From Bacteriovoracaceae bacterium (GTDB lineage: Bacteria; Bdellovibrionota; UBA1018), in assembly GCA_947446835.1 (NCBI GenBank), contig CANFHS010000016.1, positions 1 through 16,619 of the forward strand: 16,619 nucleotides of DNA, given 5' to 3'. Below, piece by piece: positions 7,469-14,865 of the stretch. The translations under genes and the position numbers were made by a program. The number at the start of each line of letters is the position of its first letter. The first letter of the stretch is position 1. The notes under the pieces were generated by a model that saw nothing but the letters and a program-made list of their open reading frames with translations, was not told where the DNA came from and made no database searches.

Positions 7469-8755
7469 ATGCGTGCCTTGGCTTGGGCCCGGCCCGCGCT
7501 CCTGTTCTTGCCCCTGGTCCTGGCCCCGGGCGTTCCGGCGCAAGGTGCCGGCCTGCCGTCCAGGCTGGTGCCCGAGTGCGTGCGCGCCTATGCCGATCGG
7601 CAGCTTGAGTTTCTGGACAAGAAGGTGGCGGACTTCTCGGTCTGGGAGTTTTCGCCGGAGGCCGAGGCCCGCTTCCGCGAAATTGTCGAGGACCCGGCCC
7701 TGACCAGCGTCGAGCAGACCCAGGCGCTCTTTGACGCCATGGTCGAAGCCCGTCTGGACGAAGCGCATCCCGTGACCCGCTACCTGATGCGCCGGGTGCT
7801 GCAGGACGCCCAGGCTCAGCAGGGACTTTACAGCAAGACCGTGGGCCGGTTCATGTTCGGCAAGTTCCGCACGCACTACAACGCCCTCACCAACCGGGTC
7901 ACCTACCTGCCCCGGGGGAACTCGCACATCCGGGACCTCGTGGTCCTGTTCCACGAGCTGGAGCACGCCCAACACCGCAACACCAGTCCGCTGCCCTGGA
8001 TTGCCATGATGAAGTTCAGCAGCATCGAGCTCAGTTTCCTCATCAGCCCGCCGCTCTCACCTCTGATTCGTCGGCACCTCGAAACGCGTGCCATGGGCGC
8101 CCAGTGGGAACTGGCGCGTCGGATTCCCGCAGCGCGCCGCGAGGAGCTGCTCAGGCAGCTGCGGCGGGAAATCGAGATCCTGTCCAAGCCCAACTCATTC
8201 GACCGTCAGGCCCGCGCCAAGTCGACCCGGATCCGTGAATACCGGATGGGCATCGACGGCACTCTGGGTCGGGAAGTCCTTGACCTCTTCGACGACCCGA
8301 CGCTGACCGACGCGGAGCGGGCATCGGCCTTGGGGCAACTCCAGGCCGACCGGGCCTACCTGCTGGAGCTGGCCCAGGATGAGCGGTTCTGGAAAGTGGG
8401 GCTTCGGGACCGGGAGGCCGAGCTGAAGCTTCTCCACATCACCGAGGCGTCCCTTCGGCACGCCGAGCTGGACAAGGAGTCATTCGTGGCCGAGTTGAGC
8501 AAGGTCCACGAATACGCCCTGGTCGATGTGATCCGGAATCAGGTTTCGCCCTTGAATTCCTGGAAGTTGTACATGCTCACGATTTCGATGCCGGCAGTGA
8601 TCGATATCGTGACCTCGGGGCACACCTCACGCACCATCTTCCAGCATGACCTCAGCTTCGTCATGCGCCTTTATGCGCAGCTCCTCTTCGGCGGGAGGCC
8701 CGACCCGGACGAGGACGATTCCGAAGCTGAGCCCAAGCCAGGAACCGCGCGCTGA
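7469..8755 (+). CDS. Exported protein of unknown function with HExxH zinc-protease motif
   Basis: A 428-residue protein I cannot place in a named family. It begins with a hydrophobic signal segment (ARPALLFLPLVLAPGVPAQGAG). Residues 162-166 read HELEH in the context VVLFHELEHAQHR, the zinc-binding helix of many metallopeptidases. A candidate third ligand is the glutamate in RHLETRAMGAQWE, about 40 residues downstream, preceded by a hydrophobic stretch (MMKFSSIELSFLISPPLSPLI). The second half is helical and charged, and the last 25 residues are acidic. Start: ATG at 7469 with AGGAAG at 7452-7457 and GGGG nearer the start; the longer in-frame start at 7382 lies inside the preceding gene and is unlikely. 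It is the last gene of the lipoprotein unit. Protease activity is inferred from the motif only. Confidence 0.75.
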   Translation: MRALAWARPALLFLPLVLAPGVPAQGAGLPSRLVPECVRAYADRQLEFLDKKVADFSVWEFSPEAEARFREIVEDPALTSVEQTQALFDAMVEARLDEAHPVTRYLMRRVLQDAQAQQGLYSKTVGRFMFGKFRTHYNALTNRVTYLPRGNSHIRDLVVLFHELEHAQHRNTSPLPWIAMMKFSSIELSFLISPPLSPLIRRHLETRAMGAQWELARRIPAARREELLRQLRREIEILSKPNSFDRQARAKSTRIREYRMGIDGTLGREVLDLFDDPTLTDAERASALGQLQADRAYLLELAQDERFWKVGLRDREAELKLLHITEASLRHAELDKESFVAELSKVHEYALVDVIRNQVSPLNSWKLYMLTISMPAVIDIVTSGHTSRTIFQHDLSFVMRLYAQLLFGGRPDPDEDDSEAEPKPGTAR

Positions 8756-8764
8756 AATCCCTGG

Positions 8765-8791
8765 GCTTCAGCCGCGGACCGGGGCTGAAGC
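8765..8791. terminator. Perfect 9-bp inverted repeat between convergent genes
   Basis: GCTTCAGCC (8765-8773) and GGCTGAAGC (8783-8791) are perfect inverted repeats with a 9-base loop. The element lies between the convergent HExxH and aminopeptidase genes and includes the aminopeptidase stop (8768-8770). Neither side has a T run, so it is not a classical intrinsic terminator. It may act as a bidirectional transcript-end or RNA-stabilising hairpin. Confidence 0.45.
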
Positions 8792-11539
8792 GGGAGTCCG
8801 GGGCACGGCGCGGTTCCGGATGCAGCGCTCGACCTCCTGGCGGCCTTCGCGAAGCGCCTTGGTCACCGCGAACGGCAGGTTGGCCGAGTCGATGAGGCGC
8901 GTGGTGCGGGTCACCGTGTCCGCATCGCAAAAGCCCGGGTACATGGCGTGTGCGAACGCCGTGGTGAACTCGGCTTCCTCGCACTTGGCCAATGCCGGAA
9001 GCTCCTGCCAGAAAGCCTGGGCTGCGGGTTCGCTCAAGGCCTCCTGTCCCAGGTGGTGGTAGCTTCCCATGGCGTCGCGCAGCTGGGACAGGCGGAGTCC
9101 CTTGCGCAGCACCGTCTTGAGCCATTGCTCCTTGGACTCGGCCTTGGGGATCGCCGCTTCGGCCGCGATGGCCGCGTGGATTCCCAGGTCGGTGCCGTCG
9201 CGCTTTTTTTCCTCGGCGATGCGTACAGAGGCGTCCGGCGCGCCGTTCAGGGCGAGCAGGTGCACCAGCTCCCAACGGCGGTCCTGCTCGATTTTCAGGC
9301 CTGCGATCTTGCGTTTGCCGTCCAGGAGCTCCTGGGCTTCCTTCACGGCTGCAGGCGAACTCGCCACCCGGAGCCAGGCCTTGTGCAGGGTGAGCTGAAG
9401 GTCGCTGCCGGCCTTGGCCCGCCCCCGCATCTGGTGCAGCAGGGCCTCGACCCGGAGCATTGCCTGGGGCAGCTCGGAGGGCGTCAGGTATCGCAGGGCC
9501 GAGGAGTCGGTGAGGGCACGGCCAGTGATTGCGCGGATCACTCCCCGCAGCACCGGGAATTCCTTTTCCGCGGGCAAATGCGTTTCGACCAGTGCCAGGT
9601 AGTCGGGGGCGGCGAGTTTGCCGTCGCGGACCATTTCCCAGAGCGTGAACCAGAGCATCTGGCGGGCGAACGGATCCTGGAGCTTCGACAGGGACTGGGT
9701 CGCGCTCTTCAGGCTCACCGGATCGAGCACCACCTTCACGTAATCCTGGTCGTCGTGGTTCGGGTACACCAGGGCCGGGCAGGCCTTGCCCTTGGCTTCA
9801 GGTACCTCGGTCTCGGCGCCCTCGTAGGCCACCGGGATCAGGGCCGAGCGCTTGAGCTGCGCACGGGAACCCGTATAGAGCGCCACCTGGGTGCGGTGGG
9901 GCCGCAGCGGATTCGTGGAGTCGCCGCCCTGGACCAGGGTCAGGCGCGACAGCCTGGAATCCGTGCATTCCCACCGCGCCTCGACCGTGTTCACGCCCGC
10001 GGTCTGCAGCCAGAGCTTTTGCCACCGGGCCAGGTCCTGGCCTGAGGACTTGGCCAGCGCCGCGATGAAGTCAGCCAGCGTGGTGTTCTTGAAGGCGTGA
10101 TCGGTGAAGTACTGGTTCAGGCCTTTCAGGAAGGCGGCGTCGCCCACCCAGAAGCGCAGCTGCTTCAGGACCGCGGCGCCCTTGCCGTAGGTGATGGAGT
10201 CGAAGTTCGCGAACGCCGCATCCGTGTCGGCCACCTCGCCTTCGATGGGGTGCGTGGTCACCAGCTGGTCGGCCCAGTAGGCGCCCTGCTTCTGGCCAAA
10301 GAAACCCTGCCAGGAGTCGCGGAAGCGGGTGGTCTGGTCGGTCGCCCAGGCGGCCATGAAGGTGGCGAAGCTTTCGTTCAGCCACAGGCCGTTCCACCAC
10401 CGCATGGTGACCAGGTTGCCGAACCACATGTGGGCCATCTCATGCAGGATGGTGTCGGCCCGGCGCCGGCGGACGTCTTCGGTGACCTTGGAGCGGAACA
10501 CCATGTCCTCGTTGAAAGTCACGGCGCCCACGTTTTCCATGGCGCCCTCGTTGAAGTCGGGCACCAGGATCTGGTCGTACTTGGCAAAGGGGTAGTGGAC
10601 CCCGAATTTTTCGTGGAAGAACTGCAGGCCTTTGCGGGTCACGTCCAGCCATTCGGCAGAGTCCACCCACTGGGCCAGCGATTGGCGGGCGAACAGCCGG
10701 ATGGGGATGCCCTGGGCGTTGGAGCTCCAGCTGGCGTAAGGCCCCGCGTGGAGCGCGAACACGTAGGTCGAAAACAGCGGCGACGGCGGGAACTGCCAGG
10801 ATTTGTGGCCGTCCACCGTGGCCACTTCGCGCTCCTCGGTGTTGGCGATGACCTGCCAGTTTTCGGGAGTCTCGACCGTCAGCTCATAGGTGCTCTTGAG
10901 GTCCGGCTGGTCAAAGCAGGGGAACATGCGGCGCGCGTTGTAGGGCTCGAAGTCCGAGTAGAGGTAGGCCTCGTGGTCGACCGGATCCTCGAACCGGTGC
11001 AGGCCGTTGCCGTTGTGGGAGTAAGGATGCGTGAAGGTGATCTCGACCTTGTTGGAGTGCGGCAGCAGCTCGGACACCTGGAGCCGGATGCGGCTGCCGT
11101 CGTGGCGGGTGCGGGGTTCGGCCACGGGAAAGCCGTTGATGCGCAGGCTTTGCACCTGGCCGCCGTCGAAGTCGATGAACAGCTCGGGACTGGCCTGGTC
11201 GGCGCCCGGCCTCAGGTCGAAGTGGAGCACGGCGCGGCCGTCGTAGTCGTCGTCGGAGCCGTCGAACCCGAACCAGAGCCGGGTGTTGATGCGGTAAACC
11301 TGCTGGGCACGGATTTCGGCCTCGCGCTGCTGGAGCGGCGTGGCCCGGCCCGCACGGGGAGGGTGATGAGCCACCGCGGTGGCGGTCGCCGCGGACTGGG
11401 ACACCGGCGCGGTGCCGGCCGCGCAGCCGGAAACGGTGATGCAAAGAAGGGGCGCCCAACCCCGAAGAAGTTTGGAGAACGGTCCGGAGGATCGGCCTGG
11501 ATTGGGGCAGGTTCGGAGTGAAGTCATGGTATAGGTCAT
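8768..11539 (-). CDS. pepN: Aminopeptidase N, M1 family (Streptomyces lividans type), lipoprotein-like
   Basis: A 923-residue zinc aminopeptidase that removes N-terminal residues from peptides. Residues 332-336 are the GAMEN exopeptidase motif. The zinc site is HEMAH (His366, Glu367, His370) with Glu389 in WLNESFA, and the catalytic tyrosine is Tyr451 in DSITYGKGAAV. The surroundings (VTFNEDMVFRSKVTEDVRRRRADTILHEMAHMWFGNLVTMRWW) match the S. lividans type rather than E. coli PepN, and a long helical C-terminal ERAP1-like region completes it. The N-terminus has a hydrophobic stretch ending in ITVSGC (Cys39), a likely lipobox, so this copy is probably envelope-anchored. The start could be the ATG at 11539 or the one at 11527; neither has a clear ribosome binding site. 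It is divergent from the cassette, 32 bp away, and is the last gene with native GC-rich composition on this side. Confidence 0.95.
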   Translation of the reverse strand: MTYTMTSLRTCPNPGRSSGPFSKLLRGWAPLLCITVSGCAAGTAPVSQSAATATAVAHHPPRAGRATPLQQREAEIRAQQVYRINTRLWFGFDGSDDDYDGRAVLHFDLRPGADQASPELFIDFDGGQVQSLRINGFPVAEPRTRHDGSRIRLQVSELLPHSNKVEITFTHPYSHNGNGLHRFEDPVDHEAYLYSDFEPYNARRMFPCFDQPDLKSTYELTVETPENWQVIANTEEREVATVDGHKSWQFPPSPLFSTYVFALHAGPYASWSSNAQGIPIRLFARQSLAQWVDSAEWLDVTRKGLQFFHEKFGVHYPFAKYDQILVPDFNEGAMENVGAVTFNEDMVFRSKVTEDVRRRRADTILHEMAHMWFGNLVTMRWWNGLWLNESFATFMAAWATDQTTRFRDSWQGFFGQKQGAYWADQLVTTHPIEGEVADTDAAFANFDSITYGKGAAVLKQLRFWVGDAAFLKGLNQYFTDHAFKNTTLADFIAALAKSSGQDLARWQKLWLQTAGVNTVEARWECTDSRLSRLTLVQGGDSTNPLRPHRTQVALYTGSRAQLKRSALIPVAYEGAETEVPEAKGKACPALVYPNHDDQDYVKVVLDPVSLKSATQSLSKLQDPFARQMLWFTLWEMVRDGKLAAPDYLALVETHLPAEKEFPVLRGVIRAITGRALTDSSALRYLTPSELPQAMLRVEALLHQMRGRAKAGSDLQLTLHKAWLRVASSPAAVKEAQELLDGKRKIAGLKIEQDRRWELVHLLALNGAPDASVRIAEEKKRDGTDLGIHAAIAAEAAIPKAESKEQWLKTVLRKGLRLSQLRDAMGSYHHLGQEALSEPAAQAFWQELPALAKCEEAEFTTAFAHAMYPGFCDADTVTRTTRLIDSANLPFAVTKALREGRQEVERCIRNRAVPRTPASAPVRG

Positions 11540-11571
11540 TGGTTTAGCACAGTTTTTATAATTTCATCTCT
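11540..11571. promoter_or_regulatory. Short divergent intergenic region with perfect TATAAT
   Basis: Only 32 bases separate the aminopeptidase start from the cassette's first ATG, and they are AT-rich. On the plus strand TATAAT (11557-11562) is a perfect -10 box, but no good -35 is found 16-18 bases upstream. Transcription from it would start near 11569, just before the ATG at 11572, so the first message could be almost leaderless. The opposite strand has TATAAA in the same place, which could serve the aminopeptidase. Confidence 0.4.
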
Positions 11572-11760
11572 ATGAGCCGAGAGAAATTAAATCGTTTAAG
11601 TCAACAATTGACATTGCGCGTTACTTCCGGTAGCCGCGTCAGCATGAAAATTCTCATTCAGAAAAAGGCCCCGAAGAAACCGGCCAAGAAGCATAATCAG
11701 AAGACTCCCTTGCTTACTTGGACGGCCGCTCGAGATGGTGGCAAACCGACCTGTTTCTAA
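11572..11760 (+). CDS. Small basic peptide, possible precursor of an exported or signalling peptide
   Basis: A 62-residue product I do not recognise. The first 25 residues are helix-prone (MSREKLNRLSQQLTLRV). Residues 26-44 are rich in lysine and proline (KILIQKKAPKKPAKKHNQK). The last 18 (TPLLTWTAARDGGKPTCF) are different in character, with Thr, Trp, a Gly-Gly and a penultimate Cys61. This leader, basic linker and compact tail layout resembles a precursor peptide. There is no signal peptide, double-glycine leader cleavage site or membrane helix. The TAA (11758-11760) overlaps the next gene's ATG by one base, which supports real translation. An internal ATG at 11644 would give a 38-residue form. 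It has no ribosome binding site; the -10-like TATAAT lies just upstream. It could also be a small regulatory or ribosome-associated basic protein. Confidence 0.55.
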   Translation: MSREKLNRLSQQLTLRVTSGSRVSMKILIQKKAPKKPAKKHNQKTPLLTWTAARDGGKPTCF

Positions 11761-12155
11761 TGGGGCCTAAAACTAGGACCCGTCCAAAATTTCGAAAGCG
11801 TCCGTTGATTAAGTGCGGCCGCCTTTCCCTTAAAGGAGTTGTGGAGCGCCTCTCGGCAACAGGAAATCTTCCCGCAGCTTACTGGGAAGCAGTAGTTCCG
11901 TTATACAAAGCCTTTCTTTCACTGAAGGCCACTTATCCGCACCTAAGGTTGTCTCCAGTGAGCGCGGTTGATGAGCTGTGGCATGCTCACATTCTGGATA
12001 CGGCGAAGTACTCGCGAGACTGCAAACGCCTTTTCGGGAAGTTTATTCACCATACGCCACTTCATCCGCGTCATTTGGCCGCGTTGATTAAAAGCGAGGC
12101 GTTAACTCTAGAGTTGATTCGTTTACATTTTGGCCAGGAGATGGCGGGGGGGTGA
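11760..12155 (+). CDS. Small GRDP-like (DUF1399-type) protein with WHxH...HHxP motif
   Basis: A 131-residue protein with a basic N-terminus. Residues 70-100 read VDELWHAHILDTAKYSRDC...FGKFIHHTP. The pattern Trp74-His75-x-His77, Tyr84, Asp87-Cys88, His97-His98-x-Pro100 is the signature of glycine-rich-domain-protein-like (GRDP/DUF1399) proteins, here without the glycine-rich part. The invariant His and Cys residues could bind a metal, but no reaction is established for the family to my knowledge. I chose the ATG at 11760 because it shares its A with the preceding TAA (TAATG); a TTG at 11718 would overlap the peptide gene by 43 bases. The TGA overlaps the next start (GTGA). Its placement directly after a peptide gene and before a transporter makes peptide modification or handling a testable guess. 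Confidence 0.68.
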   Translation: MGPKTRTRPKFRKRPLIKCGRLSLKGVVERLSATGNLPAAYWEAVVPLYKAFLSLKATYPHLRLSPVSAVDELWHAHILDTAKYSRDCKRLFGKFIHHTPLHPRHLAALIKSEALTLELIRLHFGQEMAGG

Positions 12156-13315
12156 ACATGACCGAGGCCCGGAAGTTTCTTTGGATCGCCTTGATTAGCA
12201 CTTTCGGGTTTTCGATGACCTGGACCGGTCTTCCGGTCTGGTTGGCCCAGCAGTCTGGAAATCAATCCCGTCTAGGTGACCTCTTTCTGATTTCCTCACT
12301 TACCACGCTGTTATTCGTTCTCATTGGCGGCCAGCTCACTGATCGATTCTCAAAAAAGAAGATCACAATTTGGGCGGAACTTTCTTCTGCGGCGCTTCTA
12401 CTTTTGGTCCTGGCAGCAAGCGGACAAGGGCAAGCTGGCCACCCTGTATTACTTTTGGTCTTATTTTTTTATTTTGGGGTTCGCGCAGTCGGATCAAACG
12501 CTGAAAGCGTATGGTTTCTCAGTACACCGGCTGACTCGGGTGTCGCCATATCCGCAACAAACCGGCAGCTCGTCTTGGCTGCGGCTAAAGTTCTCGGAAT
12601 GTCCTCTGGGCCATTCTTGTTTCAAACGCTGGGGAATGCGGCTCTGCTTTTGAATGTGGCGACATTTGTCGTGACATCACTTCTTTTTGTCGGAATTCAG
12701 GACCATAAGGCGGTCGAAACAGCATCTAACCCAGAGCCATCTTTTCGGGACATTCTTAAGTGTTTCAAGGAAACTCCGGCCTCTCGTGCATTGCTCATGT
12801 TTGTCACAGGGCTTCTTGGGGTTCCGATGGTGAACTTTAATCTCAACCGTCTACTCGCTGATGCCCCGGTAGATACTGCATCGTTCTTTTGGGGCGCGAT
12901 GCCAATTATCGGGCTCTTGGGTGGTTTCTTTAGCAAGTGGCTCCTTACTCGTAAGGTTCCATCCGATAGTGTTCTTGTCTCGTTTTCATTTGGGGCGTGC
13001 TTCTCGTCTTTGTACTCAACCTTTGTTGTGGGTCCACAAATCCTTCTATCGAGCGGTATTTTTGCTCTCACCAACCAGAGCACTCGAACGCTTTTGAATG
13101 TGAAGTATTTCCAGGAGGCCCAGGAAGGCGCTAAGGGTCGGACAATGGCCACTGTGACGGCAATCGAAGAGCTCGGCGAGTTGGTCGGGCACATCCTTGT
13201 TTCTTACGTGTTGATTGACCGGCTGTGGGTTTTTGGACTGGTGAGTTTTGCTGCCGGTCTCTATCGCGTCTATACTCTTGGACAGTCTTTTAGGCGCGTT
13301 AGGTTCGCTTCGTGA
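12152..13315 (+). CDS. Major facilitator superfamily (MFS) transporter
   Basis: A 387-residue integral membrane protein with about 11-12 hydrophobic segments. The loop after the second segment reads GGQLTDRFSKKK, the MFS motif A (G-x-L-x-D-R-x-x-K-K), and a charged central loop (residues about 185-205) divides two halves. Drug- or peptide-export subfamilies look like this, but the substrate cannot be read from sequence. The start is either GTG at 12152, in a GTGA overlap with the preceding stop and 11 bases after AGGAG (12136-12140), or ATG at 12158, 6 bases after a run of seven G. Its TGA overlaps the next gene's GTG by 4 bases. In context it is the candidate exporter for the peptide of the first gene. 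Codon use is AT-richer than in the left part of the window. Confidence 0.88.
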   Translation: MNMTEARKFLWIALISTFGFSMTWTGLPVWLAQQSGNQSRLGDLFLISSLTTLLFVLIGGQLTDRFSKKKITIWAELSSAALLLLVLAASGQGQAGHPVLLLVLFFYFGVRAVGSNAESVWFLSTPADSGVAISATNRQLVLAAAKVLGMSSGPFLFQTLGNAALLLNVATFVVTSLLFVGIQDHKAVETASNPEPSFRDILKCFKETPASRALLMFVTGLLGVPMVNFNLNRLLADAPVDTASFFWGAMPIIGLLGGFFSKWLLTRKVPSDSVLVSFSFGACFSSLYSTFVVGPQILLSSGIFALTNQSTRTLLNVKYFQEAQEGAKGRTMATVTAIEELGELVGHILVSYVLIDRLWVFGLVSFAAGLYRVYTLGQSFRRVRFAS

Positions 13316-14865
13316 GACTGAAAAGCTGGAGCCCCCTAGCCTTTGGATTGGTCTTAACGATCGTAGCCCTTCGGGTTCCCAAGTTAGTGTACAGGTCAGC
13401 GCCCGGCGGCCTAAAAGTTGCCATTACACGGCCTTGGGGGAGTATCTACCCAGGTTCCGATCAGCTTACGGTGGCCACGGCCTTGGTCTCAAGGCTAGTG
13501 TTTCCATGCCTGATTAATGATGGCGGAACAGGGTTGTACTGGTCCGCTATTTCCTCAAAATGGGCGTTTGCTCCGGATGGTAAGTCTGTCGAGTTCCTTC
13601 TCGATGATGGGCGCCGCTTTGAAGATGGGTCTCCCGTAAGAGCGAAAGATATCAAGAGCGCGTGGGAAAAATTACTCTTGAAGAAATTAGACAGTTCTCA
13701 GGGTCGAGGAGATCTTGAAGAGGTCGCTCGCGATGTGCTGGGTGCGCGGGAGTTTTTAAGTAAGAAATATCGATATTTGGCTGGTTTTAAGTCCATTGGA
13801 GAACAAACACTCCGGGTGGAGTTCAGTCGTCCATTGAGAAAGATCCCTGATTTCCTTACCGAGTGCAGGTTGCCGGTGTTCAAGTTTGACAAAAGCGACG
13901 GCTTTATCGGTGCCGGAGATTATCGCCTAATTAGTTCTCAAGAAAAGCTCGTTAAGCTGGAGAGGAAATCGGAAGAGGAAAAGGACGGTTTCCCGTGGAT
14001 TGAGTTTCACCTGCATACCCAAGCTTCAGCCAAGGTGGCTTTTGACGAGGGTGTCGTGGATATTATCTCCCTAGCGGACGGGAGTATGTGGCGTCCAGGC
14101 TCGTATGACAGGGGCAAAGCGGTTGTTGTGACCGGGCTGCCCTCCCGAAGGCTTGTTGCAGTCTTCAATTCTCGTTCCGGCCGTGTGCTTTCGAAGCTAG
14201 CTTTCCGACGTGTGCTCGAAGCGATTTTTGATGACGCCCTGTCCTTGCCGGAGCTACCGCCAGCGCTCTCAAAGCCGTTTTTTCTGCGGGACAGACAGTT
14301 CTTCGTTGAGTTTTCACCGGGCAGGCTTTCGAATTCAGGCAAACCTGTGCTTGTTAAGCGTGATCTTGAAAGACTTATCGAGCGCACGCGTATTAAGCCG
14401 CTCGTTGTTTCTAGTTACGTTCCTGGGGCTGATTGGCTCATTGCGAAACTGGCCGGGTGGGGTGTTCGCGTGCACCAAAGAAAAGACTGGGACGTCGGAC
14501 GGGTGAGAGCGGCGTTCAAGTCTGGAGAAAATGCAGACCTGCTCATTGTTTATGCGGGTTATCCAGGTGTGGAAATATCAGCGGTTCGCCCTCTTGTAGA
14601 CCCAGCGGGAGTTCTCTTTTCTAGGATGTTGGGGGAGGGGAGTCCATTTGGTCGTGCGCTTGGTCTAATTGATCGCGGGATTGCCAATGGGGATACGAAT
14701 TCAGCCTCGCAGGCTCTCGCTAGTGATTTGCTAAAACAAGCGCGGATTATTCAGCTTGGGTTGGTTGCAGAGGCGACGGTCTTTAATCCTCGAAAAGTTC
14801 AGTTTCTTCAGAAGTCAATGGACCGCGATGATCTTGGGGTTTACCAGTTTGCGCCTGCCGAATGA
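13312..14865 (+). CDS. Family 5 (oligopeptide-type) extracellular solute-binding protein, orphan
   Basis: A 517-residue protein of the SBP_bac_5 family (DppA/OppA/NikA-like), which binds peptides or small ligands outside the membrane. The N-terminus (MRLKSWSPLAFGLVLTIVALRVPKLVY) is a single hydrophobic helix with no lipobox or clear cleavage site, so it may stay anchored. Family hallmarks follow: LYWSAISSKWAFAPDGKSVEFLLDDGRRFEDGSPVRAKDIKSAWEKLL (about 75-122) matches the conserved 'DGktytF.Lr.gvkF.DGtPvtA.Dv..S' stretch. Length is normal. It starts at GTG 13312 in a GTGA overlap with the MFS gene. No permease or ATPase gene accompanies it, so import is unlikely and a ligand-sensing role with the next gene's kinase is plausible. 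The gene end overlaps the kinase start region. Confidence 0.85.
   Translation: MRLKSWSPLAFGLVLTIVALRVPKLVYRSAPGGLKVAITRPWGSIYPGSDQLTVATALVSRLVFPCLINDGGTGLYWSAISSKWAFAPDGKSVEFLLDDGRRFEDGSPVRAKDIKSAWEKLLLKKLDSSQGRGDLEEVARDVLGAREFLSKKYRYLAGFKSIGEQTLRVEFSRPLRKIPDFLTECRLPVFKFDKSDGFIGAGDYRLISSQEKLVKLERKSEEEKDGFPWIEFHLHTQASAKVAFDEGVVDIISLADGSMWRPGSYDRGKAVVVTGLPSRRLVAVFNSRSGRVLSKLAFRRVLEAIFDDALSLPELPPALSKPFFLRDRQFFVEFSPGRLSNSGKPVLVKRDLERLIERTRIKPLVVSSYVPGADWLIAKLAGWGVRVHQRKDWDVGRVRAAFKSGENADLLIVYAGYPGVEISAVRPLVDPAGVLFSRMLGEGSPFGRALGLIDRGIANGDTNSASQALASDLLKQARIIQLGLVAEATVFNPRKVQFLQKSMDRDDLGVYQFAPAE

Noticed and set aside
10097..11521. A 474-codon plus-strand open frame inside the aminopeptidase gene
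   Set aside because: The opposite strand encodes an unmistakable M1 aminopeptidase with all catalytic motifs; this frame has no recognisable domain.
11608..11636. Perfect TTGACA inside the small peptide ORF as a -35 box for a second promoter
   Set aside because: The hexamer at the right distance is TAGCCG, a poor -10, so a promoter is not supported.
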